Positions 24,301 to 36,300 of a DNA stretch of 64,000 nucleotides are shown here, piece after piece; position 1 is the first letter of the stretch; every line of letters begins with the position of its first letter. The DNA is from Romanomermis culicivorax. Taxonomy: Eukaryota > Nematoda > Enoplea > Mermithida > Mermithidae. Made by a program: the position numbers and the translations under genes. Under the pieces are notes generated by a model. That model searched no databases, had not been told where the DNA came from, and was given only the letters and a program-made list of their open reading frames with translations. The stretch is taken from the NCBI GenBank assembly GCA_963922205.1, contig CAWUHX010000041.1, forward strand, positions 868,001 to 932,000, read 5' to 3'.

Positions 24301-27300
24301 CTTTTTCAATATTATTATGGTAAATCATAGAAAACTTTGCCTTGGTGGAAGTCGTAGAAAATTTATCAAATACTAAATGATTTATTACAAAAAACACTGA
24401 CCTTGAATTTAAATATTGAGGGATCGAAAAATTATACTAAAAAATATTCTAAAATAAGTGTCTGATGATTTTTTCGTTTCAGTACAACCAGAAGCCAGAC
24501 TTTTTGATTCCATGCTTTAGCGGTTTATTGGTTCAAGCAACGCTCAGAAATAAACAGGTGTGTAGCAGTTTTTCCTTTACTTACATGTATTCTTTGTTTA
24601 TTTCTCTTTCACTTTCACAATTCCTTGATTCTTTAATACATTATTTTGTTTTTTGAATCTTTATAGAATGGCGAGTTTTGGGTTCATTTTCGGTTTTAAT
24701 CTTCGATTTTAGCTATGTAGACTGTTCAATTATTCATCATATTTTAGCTTATGCGAGATCAGCTCAGTACTCGAGAGCCTGAAAACGTAGCCGATTTAGA
24801 AAAAGCCTTGAAAGTCGCTTTCGAAACTTTAATTGGGGTGAGCTAAATTTATAATCCGTTTTTGGTGAAAATTCTGTTAAACCAAATATGCATTTTTAGT
24901 TGAACATTTCTTCCAACTGGACTGCTCCAGAAACCAGTTTGAACCCGCACGACGAAGAATTAGAGCCGGAAGAGCACGCCGCCGAAATGGAAAAGCGATA
25001 TCTAGAATATGTTGAGCGAATGGTTAGTATAGTTACCGCACAAGGCTGTGAAAATCATTTGCACTTAGAACGTACATATACAGGTACGAAATTTTGTGGG
25101 GGACCTGCCATGTTCTTTTTCAGTTTTAGCAGGAAAAAAATAAACTTTTTTGTAATAATTTTTAACATTTTTGTATGAAATTTCCAAATTTTCATGTGAA
25201 AACGCAATAAATTCAAAACAATGAAAATTCTGTTTGGGATCAACCAGATTTCTGCCCGGCGTCAGCCAGGATTATCGAACTTCAGGACTCCAAAATCCGC
25301 AGGTACATGCATGCAGTTACGGCCTTCAAGTAAAACTGGAAAATCTGAAAAATCCGTGAAGAGATAGTTTTTAAATTTTATATTCCTGCCAAAAAATATG
25401 ACTTCTGTCAGTCTAGAATCAGTTCAGCGACGTCGGCGGCGTCGGCCATTTCGGCTTCAGCTATTTCGGCGCCTGAAATTATATGATTTCATATGCAAAA
25501 ACAAAATAATAAAAAATCAGCAGTAGTATTTCCCCTGCCACTTTCTGAGGTTGTAGTAGTTGCGTAAAAGAGTATATAAAGAAAGAATGAAGTGCAGTAC
25601 TAACAAGAGAAAGAAACAGGCAGGAAAAGAGTGCAAAAATAAAAATTTATTGCAGAAAAGGAAAAAGACGTTTTTCTACTGAAAATTTCGACAGTTATGC
25701 TATAGAAAGCATATGCATAAAGTGCAACAAATAAAAAGCAGCTAAATACATTCTTTTTTCTTAAAGTGCTTCCATATAATGAGAGTGAAAAGGAAGTATT
25801 TCACATTTCTGAGATTGTCAGCCAAACTATTTGTCACATAACACCGAAAACCTGTGAGCTACCGAACTAACCTTCAGTTTTTTTTGAATAAAGGAATTTT
25901 ATTGTCAAAAAATTGTGTAAACGATTTCAACGACAGTGCTAATTTTGTCAATTTTCACTTTAGAAGCATTTTGTAAAAAACGGACTATAGGTAAAGCAAC
26001 TTCATTTCCATACAGAAAAAGTATCAGGCAAAACAAAACATAATCATATATTCACTTCAAACTTTTTGCTATCGTTTTTCGACAGAAAAAAATACAAAGA
26101 AAAATATAAGATAGAGAAGGAATAAGATCAAAAAAGAAAGAAAGTAAAGAAAACGGAAGAAAATATATAAAATTTTGACGCCAGAATGGCTGGCGATGAA
26201 AAAGCCGGAGCGATGGCGGCACCGAAACGTTCCTTTGTGGTCTTCTGGACCCGGAAGCGTCGAAAGAATTACAATTTCCAAGCCAAAAGCCCTGTATAGT
26301 CGGAAATTTTGAAAAATATTCAGTTATCAGTTCAAAACCAATGTGGATAATTTTACTTTTCCATAAGCTGAAGTCCACGGTCGTTTAGCTCTCAGATCTT
26401 TGTGACCAGTAAAATATACTTCCCGATTTGAGTGAAAATTCATCGCTAAAATAAATGTGTATCATGAAACATTTTCAGTATTTTTATGTTTACTGTTAAC
26501 TCATACATCCCGATTACTGTGACTTCAAATGATCTCTTCAGATGGAAAATCGAACTACTACTCTCGGATGCAATAGTGCCATATTGTTGATCACAGACGG
26601 CGCGATAGATTATTATAAAGATATTTTCCAATCTTTTAATAAGGATAAAAAAGTATTTGGTGGATACAGAAATAATCTTCCGTTTTTCGAAAATAATCTT
26701 CCGTTTTTCGAAGATTCGATTTTTCTCCTTTTTGATCGGCAACGACGTCACTCAAAGGAGAGAAGTTGAATGGATGGCCTGTAACTACCGCGGTTATTTT
26801 GTGCACATTTCGAATTTGGCGGATGTACAAGAAAAAGTTCAAGTCCATCAGCATAACAGACTGATTTGATTTTGCTATGATAACCTCGTTTTACTTGCTT
26901 CAGAAATATCTGCAAGTCATGAGCCGGCCTATAGCCAAGAGGGGTCAAAATCAAACTAAAGCTATATGGACCGGAGCTTATTTGGATAAAATGGTATATT
27001 TTTTGTTTTCGAGTCAAAATGACTCATATTTTGATATCCCACAAGACGGGAAAAGTATCTAATCTTGCATTATCTGTACATATAGTTCACAGAGCAAGAA
27101 GTTCGTCTGATATCCGTAAGTTGCGACGAGTGTTTGCCACACCTTTCTACGCCTATGATTATTTGCTGATGCTGAGGCCGAATTGTCTATAAAGATTTCC
27201 TAGTTTTTATTTTTCGATGAAAAACATCGCAATGACCACATACTTTCAGACTCAAGGCCTGTTCGTACGCTACTCATTTTCAGTCACAATTCAAATCTTT

Positions 27301-30300
27301 TGTTAACAGAAGAGTTGGTCACTTTCAAAAATATTCCATGCTTGATTTTTCCACTTAATTTTCTTTTCTACCCGAATCAGTGCACACTTTTCTTACCAGT
27401 TTCCGTCGTGTAAATATTGAAGTTGGACTTTGTTTAATACAAATAGTTCGTTCCAATTCTAAAATATGCCGAAAGTATACTTGCCGTAGCCTATGAATAA
27501 AACCTCCAAGCATATGCTTGAAATGGGCTAGTCATAGAAACCCCATCCGAATTGAAAATTGTTGATAGAAAAATTTTTGAACAAAAAATGATCAAAAATT
27601 CAAGATTAAAATAACAATTTACAATTATGGAAATCGCGCAAAAAGTTAACCAGCGTTTCCAAAGAGGAAAATTATGAACAATCAATATCAGAATTAGAGG
27701 CATTAAAACACAAAATTAATGAAAATGTGTAGCATTGATATTTTTTATGAATTTGGGAAATATCAGTGAACTCTCAGTCAAACAAAAACAATATCAGATT
27801 GCAGGCATCTTCACGTTCTCTTGATACGTCTTTAAATTTCTTATTTCCTTTAACTTGACTTATGGAAGACTTGAATTTCAAACCTCTTCCTGTAGATATG
27901 CGGTCATTGTAGTCTTTTCTGTTTGGAAGACTATTTTTTCTTTCCTATCCTTGTCGTTTGCCTTGTATTCTTTCACCTCACCTGTCTCTTTTTTTATGAA
28001 CTCCATCTATCTTTGCTTTCTTCTTTCTATTTGCCTTTTTACCCTTTTTTAGTATAATAACCCGATCACCGGACCGCAAAGCAAGGTAACGGAATGCAAA
28101 TGTTCCTTTTAATTCTTACCCCAGCTCTATCGAATTTTTACTTTTCCGGACAGTTGGTACGTTTAGCATCGTCTGTGAAGGTGGGTATATGGGAAGCATG
28201 CCTATATGGCTTGAGTATCCTGATGCAATAAACTCTTTGCGGTCAATAAGTTTCTGGATAAATTTTTAGGGTCAACGTCTGGTAACAACTGTGGCATATC
28301 CCGTGGTGGTGAAAGGTAATTTCACCGGCGTTGTGGGCGCCAGTGCTCCTATAACGGAATTGCAACAAATGGCGGCGGTTTATATGGTAATGAACTGATT
28401 ATGTTGCCCGGTTTATTTTTTTAGTCCACATTCTATGATGCCTGTAAATTCGGAAATTTCGACATAAAAATAGGTTCCTAAGCCACTTTCGCAGATATCA
28501 TTTATTGTAGAACATGCCAAGCAAATTCATCAAACTATTTGGTGGCGATTTGATTCAAATATTAGTTAAAAAGAGATTATTTCCTGATCTCATGAGTTAC
28601 AAGCCTTCCATAACATTGACAAAGGAATTAATTAATGGTCATTTTGGGAAATTAAATATATTTCGGCTGTTTTACTTGTTTATTTCTATTTATGGTACCT
28701 TCCCATTCGTTTTTTATTGTTTACTTTTGAGTTTTTTCACAGTGCCTTCTCAAGCAATTTCCATCTACTTTTTAGCTAGGGGCGAACGCCTACTCGTTTT
28801 TAGTCGATAATAACGGTTACGTCATGTTCCACCCTCAACTCAGATCGTGGGTAATTTGAAGAATTTTAAGGCAAAACTTTTGCACATTCTGTCGTTTTCA
28901 GTACAGGCAAAAAGCTAAGCCCAACTACAACAGTATGGATATAATGGAAATGGAAGTTTTACAATCTAAAACTATAGTAAGTTCTATTGTTTTTAAACTT
29001 CTGACATGACATTTTTCGTGACAGAGAGTAAAATTTCACTCATAAGACATCTACAGGGAATCAAACGAAAATGTATTTCAGAAATTGCTTTCCGTAAATT
29101 CTCGATTTGATAATCACTCTATCAGAACAAGCCTTTTTTTGTACTCGTGGATACAAATAACTTGAACAACTTTGTATACAAATAGCCTAATTTTATTCGC
29201 GAAAATTATGACGTTGATAATCCATTGGAAGATGACTTGTGCGATATACACTGTTACTATAAAGCTTTGATTGACTATCAAGCTTATGATCCCAAGACTA
29301 AGGGTCAAAGTCCATCAGGTTTCAAGGCAATCAATTTACCGATTTATGTAAGCAGTGAGCTTTGAAAAATCCCTTCATTGATACCCTTTGCTTCGACAAT
29401 CGGCTTCCTTCTCCATTTTCTCTACCCTTTGCTGTGCGCAAACGTTACAGTAATATTATTTCTTGACTTGGGGTAAAATCCAAAAAATATTACTGTAGCG
29501 GCTAGTTTTTATTGTGCTTTAAATCGCTCCCTCTATCATTTATAACAGGCTGAATCAAATTATTCCAAGCTTTACGCAGTCTTTCCCATCGAGTACGATC
29601 ATCAGGTGATCAATTTTTCTTCCAGTTTCTATGCTGATTCATTGTTCTTGTTTTGTTCTTATGTTGATCAATATTTTTGCATTTAAGCTAAGAAAAGCTG
29701 TGGTCAATGGAAGCAATAGCCGGATGACGTTGCCGAAAATCAGTTTGCAAGTTTTGTACGCCATGGAGGGCAACGAAGGGCTGGTACGTTCTACGGTCAT
29801 TCATCCATTTTTCAGTTAATTCATGATCTGTACAAAATTTTGAACTCCAAGAACATTCCGAAAAAAATTTTTGTCGACTATTTCAATTTACCCTCGAACT
29901 TCTTCATTTGACAAGTAAACTTTTTGACTGAAGCATTTCAGAAAACAGGAAATGTTCAACGAAATAATTAAACTCAAGTTTTTTACAAATCCCAAAATGA
30001 TCCTGATTTTTTTATTTATTACTTTTACAAAAATCGATAGAGAATATCAACAAATCCCAAAAAATGAAATTTGGTTGTTCTAGTTTGACTGATTACACTC
30101 CCTTTTGGGCCAGCCGTTTTTCTGAAAACCCGGTATCCGCAATATTTTTGAAAACATCCTTGAAAATTTTTCGTTAAAACTTGAGATAACCTTAAAGTAA
30201 CACACATCGCTTACAAAGAACGAAAGAGAATTAATTTCGTTTTACCAAGATTCAGATAATTTTTCTGAATTTTCTGGTGTCAAAATGTTTTAGTTATGTT

Positions 30301-33300
30301 GTAGTGTTCCATGTCAGTTGTGAAGATCTTCATTGCTATACAAGCAAAAATTTACAGAACCAAAGTTTTTACTTTCTACTCTGCATTGGTGTAGATCATG
30401 CTCTACTGTGCTGAACAGCAATATTCTTGTTTCTTTTTTTAGAGAAGAATCTACGAACAAACTAATTATTATTACTATCGAGGGATCAATGAGACACTAA
30501 TGACGTGAGTGGACATTTTCTTCCAATAGGTTACGACGTCTAATTCTCTTTTTTCAGCTTGGGTTTGGCCGTGCCCCCCGAGGCAGTTTATCGTATCACA
30601 TGGCCATCAGATAAATTTCCGTTGAAATCTATAGACCGTAAGCCTCTAAATGATGATCTTTATACCGTTCTTCCTTCAAAAATATGTTTCCCGAAGCTCC
30701 AAAAATGTCAAACGTGTTTCTCCATATCATTTATGGCAAATACTTTCTCATTGCTTCGGAAATGTCATCTTAAGCCGGTTCATAGCATTTTAAAATTATC
30801 AGGTCATGTAATTCAACTCAATTATCTGCATTTTTAGTCGATATCGTTTTCTTTCTTTTAGTGCGATGGTTTCACGGTTCACATTGGCGTCTTCATCCAG
30901 ACTGGTAAGTTTCTAGAGCGTAAGTTTCAGAAAATTAGTCAAATTTTTCGCAGTTCCAGAAAAAAAATAAATAAATGTAAATAACTTCTTGAAGATAAAA
31001 TAAGGAATATAGAATCTACAATTGGCTCGAGTTTGTTGGATTTAGTAATCCCCTATAAACCAAGAATGAAGATTATACCCGAACCTGAATTCGGGGATTG
31101 CTTCTTCCGCGTGTAATGTGTCAAATAAACTGCTTTTTGATTATAAAATTTGGAGAATTTCAGAAAATATTGAGCTTTCCGAGAAGCGTACATTTTGTTG
31201 ATTGCAGCAAACGAAAAAATGTATTGTTAACGTGAGTAACTTTTCTTGATTCATGAATGATTTCTACAATGTTCCTATTCAGATTAATATGATTTTTAGA
31301 TTTTTAGAAACTCGCAGTCTGAATACATAGTGTAACTACTGATAAGCAGAAATTTTTAAATTTATAATCGTAGGACTAAAATACTTGAACTATGGCTGAG
31401 AATTGTTAAATTTTAGTTCTGCCAGTTGAATTTGAAAGAGTTTCAGTGCGATATGTTTCATTTTCAGGCATTATTGTCGATTCAACGACTCAAATTCCAA
31501 AATATCGAAAGAACAAGTTTTCAATTTTTATTTGAAAACTATGAAAAATCGTGAATTCCTACCCGATAAGTGCGCCAATTATTCGTATTTAATTAGCAGA
31601 CTGCTCTACGACGCCAAAGTTACGTGCAAACAGGGCGCCTGCTGGGTCTCAGAATCTCGGCTCCATGATCCTAGGTGAGTTTATGTTCTGAGGAAAATTT
31701 AATCGTTGTTGATTCTTTCTCTGCAAAATATATTTTTCATTCTGTCTCATTGATAGGAAAGGTGTGCACTTGATTTATTTTGTGACACATAGTGGACTTT
31801 CGCGCACGATAATTAAGCGCTTTGACGATATATCGCATACGGCACCTCCTATAGAGGATACGATAAATATAAATGGTACAGTAACGAATTACTATTCAGC
31901 TTCCGATGAGTAAGTAAATATTCTATAGAATTTCTATGTAAATTCAAGTTTTTGCTCAACAATTCCATGAAAGGCTAAACGCTGAGTAGTCTGAATAGAT
32001 GGAATGTCAAAAATAGTTAATAGTCTCAGATTAATTGCACGGCGAAAAAGAAAAATGAACTGGACAAAATTTTGTATCATTTCTAGAAAATGAAATAGAG
32101 GACTGTTCAAAAGTCTGATTAAAAAGATAACTATATGTATGTACCGGGTGACCAATAGAAAACGCCCTCCACTTCTGCGGATATAATTTAGAATTTAGTG
32201 TGTTTTTTCACTACTATTACAGATAAATAATTTTTTATCGAACAGCGTAAATTTGGCACAATCGGTTTTAGTTCAATGTAGACTCCTGAAATTTTTTATG
32301 TGCATATTTACCTCTCTCTACGCGATGTTGTAAAAATACGAATCAAAAAAAAGATGTTCGAAACTTCTGTCAGTTATTTCGGTTTTGCTCTAGCTATACT
32401 TTGCCAACATTCGTGGTCATGTGTGCCAGAAAATTTTAGATCGTTTCAGTATACTTTCAAAAACGAGAAAAGGTAAAAAACCACTTCTCAAGTAGCGCCG
32501 AACGACCTGTTAAAAAGAGTCATGAAATCAATTTTTGGAAAAAATGACTTTGCTTGGAAAAATAATGTCAAATAGAAAGCGTCTTTAGATTTTTCATTTT
32601 TTCTAGTCTCCCGATCACCTTTCATATTCATGTTATTCAATTTGTTTTCAAAACTTACGTTGAAAGTAGCTTTTCGTATCTCTAACTTAATGATTTTTTA
32701 GGAAACCTTACGTCCCATTCCTAAGGCGTCATTCGAGAGGGTTAGACGAGAATTTTTACAAAAGAGCCATGAGATTCCCCGATGGAGAATTTATTTTTGA
32801 TGTTGATCCTCAAAGTAAATTTGGAATGAGTATACTGCTGATCAATTGATCATATTTAGTTTTTGAAGGGTTTCAAAACTTGTTGATATCTACCATGTTG
32901 AGTCAAAATCATCCTGCCTCGCATTTCTCGTTTTGATTGCATGATTATTCACGTTTGTTTTAACCTGATGATTCTAAAATATCAATTTTTTCAGATGCAT
33001 TGTATATCTCCAATGATTCCGCTAACTTCAAACATATCCAACATAGAAAGTCATTCATTGTTATGGCCAGCAAATCCTTATTCCTCAAAGAATCACACGA
33101 TAAAATGGCACCCATTGGAGTTCTCGGTTTGGAAATGTTGTACGTCAGCTTAGCTGAAATGATTCAAAATTTTACGGACAGCATATGCAAAGTGAGGTCT
33201 CGTGTGATTCTGAATGCAGCGTATTTCACAACGTGAGTTAAACGTGAAAAGCGCAAGTTTTTGATTCTGATTCAAATTAAAACTAAAAATACCGACAAGA

Positions 33301-36300
33301 TGATTCATTTAATGCCAACATTTTTATTCTCGGCAAGAATTATGAAACATCACTTGTAGTTTCTTTTTCTTACAATCTTGCAATCGAAAAGCAAGTACTG
33401 TTTCCTTATGCAAAGAACCATCCAGCAAAAACTTCGTAAGTACAATCAATTTTGAAGACCTTTGTACACTGTTGACTTCCCAGATTTGCAAGTAATTATG
33501 AAAAGAAGACTACAGGCATTCAAGCTGTAATGTAATTTTACAATCTATAGAGTTGGTTATTCAACCTTTTTTCAGCCAGAAGCAGACTTCAGATGTTATC
33601 TAATTGATGAACATGGCTACATTGTTTACACATCCGCAGTTTCAGACCCAGCACTTTTGGTAAAAAATAGTGTTTCCCAATATCTTCGTATTTTGATTTC
33701 TGGTTATTTCATCGCAGGCTAGACATTATTTGGGAAAATTTTTCGGACACGCGCCTTACGTGCCCGATTCGCAACAGTTTGATCAACTTGCTATACCGTA
33801 CGATAAAGCGGAAGCTTTGGCTTTCAATAAAATGGTCGATAAGGGATTTTACGATAAGTAAGCTTGATTTTGTTGGTGTTGGTACATATTCTGGAACCTA
33901 ATGATCAAACATATACACTCCTTCAGACGTTTCATGTGTGATTTTATGAGAAGACAATTTTCGGCAGCAGTACAAATTTATAGTGATTTCGAATTTTTGT
34001 TCCAAACTTTTTCTCCGATTTTTACCACTAATTCAATACAGATGAATTTCGAACTACCAATTGAAAAATGCTCGACGATTATTGATAATTCTGTAGGCTA
34101 AAGTCAGTATTTACTAGAGATGTGTCGGGTCCGAAATTTTGGAAATATCGGGTCCGGGTCCAAAATTTCAAGAATTTCGGGTCCGGGTCCAGCAAAATAT
34201 TCGGGTAATTTCGGGTCTCATTTCGGGTCTCGGTCCATTATACTTTTGAAAACGCTTATCTGTACGATATACGTGTATATCTTTACATAATAAAAACTGG
34301 AGATGTATCGGATCCAAAATTTTGAGCATATCGGGTCCGGGTCCAACAAAATGGTCGGGTAATTTCGGGTCACATTTCGGGGGCGGTCCCCGAAATAGTA
34401 TTTACGAAGGCGAGTTTGTCATAAAACGATCCCGGTTATATAATCTCGATTCAGGCCAACTTGAATATACGAATAACCAAAATATGTTTTATTTCTTGAC
34501 AATCTAAACTATTTTAGTTTTACCTATATTGACTTTCAAGCAATGTGCAGTTCTTCCGAATTCGGAGGAGAAATTAAAGTCGGTGCTTCTTCGCGTCTCT
34601 TGTCGGTGAGTTTTCCTGGAATAGGGAAACAATTAAAGTAAAATAAAATCTTATTTTTTCAGCCTTTCTCGTTTTTAGTCAAATTGCTCAGTTGGATTAT
34701 TCAGGAGTTTGCATTGTGAGTCCTCCTTATAATATTGTATTCTGTTTGGGATTATTCATTGTTCCGAAAACTTTATCTGAATCCACGATTTGGAATACTC
34801 TTGAAAATACAAATTTTTATTTCAAAAGAGTTCGGTTAGAGTAATATTTGCACTATTACTGCTAATGTTACATTCCCAGATTCGTTATTCACCTCGTATT
34901 ATGGAATTGGAATGTGAAATCTAGCGCAGGTCAGTTACCTTCACGATTTTGTTATTTTTCCCGAATGACCTCTTGGTCTTTTCCTTATGTATAGGTTATA
35001 CGCTTTTATTCCGAGATCTACACGAAGGTGGAGGTCCTTGCGATAAATGGTCGCCGTTCTATTTCTTGACGAAATCGAAAACAAAACCTGAACTTTTGTT
35101 CAATAGTGAAATCGAGTGCATCGATTCTTATAATAATAAGCACGGACCGTGCAGTATGTAAGTCGAATTCTGTGAACGAGACATCGCATCTATCATTGAT
35201 GTTTTCTAGAATATCATGAAAATTCAGCTTTATTTCTGCTGTTTTAGCATTTCTAGTTATTTTCTAGATACTGAATTTTCCGATCTTTTTTCGAATTATT
35301 GAATTTTAAGCAATTGTTGAAATATTGTCGAAATCAATTCAATTTATTATTGTAATAATTGACTAAACACATTACAGAATTCAGTTTATTATTGGAAATT
35401 CAATTTTTTCGTAAAAATAAATAAGTTTACTGGTTTTAATTCAGATTTCTCCAAATAAAATATACCTATTGCAAGAATTATTCTGTGACTGGTCTGCGGA
35501 AACAATGTAAACATGATTGAAATCTAATTTGGAATATGGCTATGAAGTACATGTATAGTTTGTTTTCTTTCAAATGCTCATAAATTACGAAACTGGAAAG
35601 CAAGTGCTGCTTGACATCGTTGTGTCTCATTACTCCAAGTGTCCCGTTACACCAAATGTCCCGATACTCCAAGTGTTCCGTTATTCCAAGAATACTATAA
35701 ATTTTTAAAATTGCAATAAGGTTAAAATCTTCATTTTGCTGCTAATCATTTTAAAAATATTTTAATATGCAAATGTGACTATGGTGCAATAGTTCGTCGG
35801 AATACTTTATGCACTGTCATTCTAAAACTTCCTCTAACAGGCACGTTTATTCAGACAACAGCGAATGGAAGTGTTCAAAAGCTGTTGCAGTTCTTTACCG
35901 AAAAAATTATTTCATAAAATGATGAACATTTATCAACTCATAGTTGGTATTTATTTTATAATTTAAATGATCTATAATGAACATTACACAATAACTATAT
36001 TATAATTATTTTCAATAGATCTATTGCTGATTTTAAAAATAATTTTTGGACTATTAAAAATTTATTACAAAATTATGACAAAATTCATATGATTTGACTT
36101 TTTAAAATAATTTTGTGAAAGTTTTTATTGCACAACACTTCCACCACTTTTGCATCCCTTGGTTTCCCACTAACTTTTACGCCTCTTTGCTTTGCACTGA
36201 ACTGCAAGATTGTAGAGCACACCGCTCAGAAGATAACGACAATATTCGGAACCATACTCAAAAAATGAGTTTTCTCAGGTTACACCGTAATGTAAATAAT

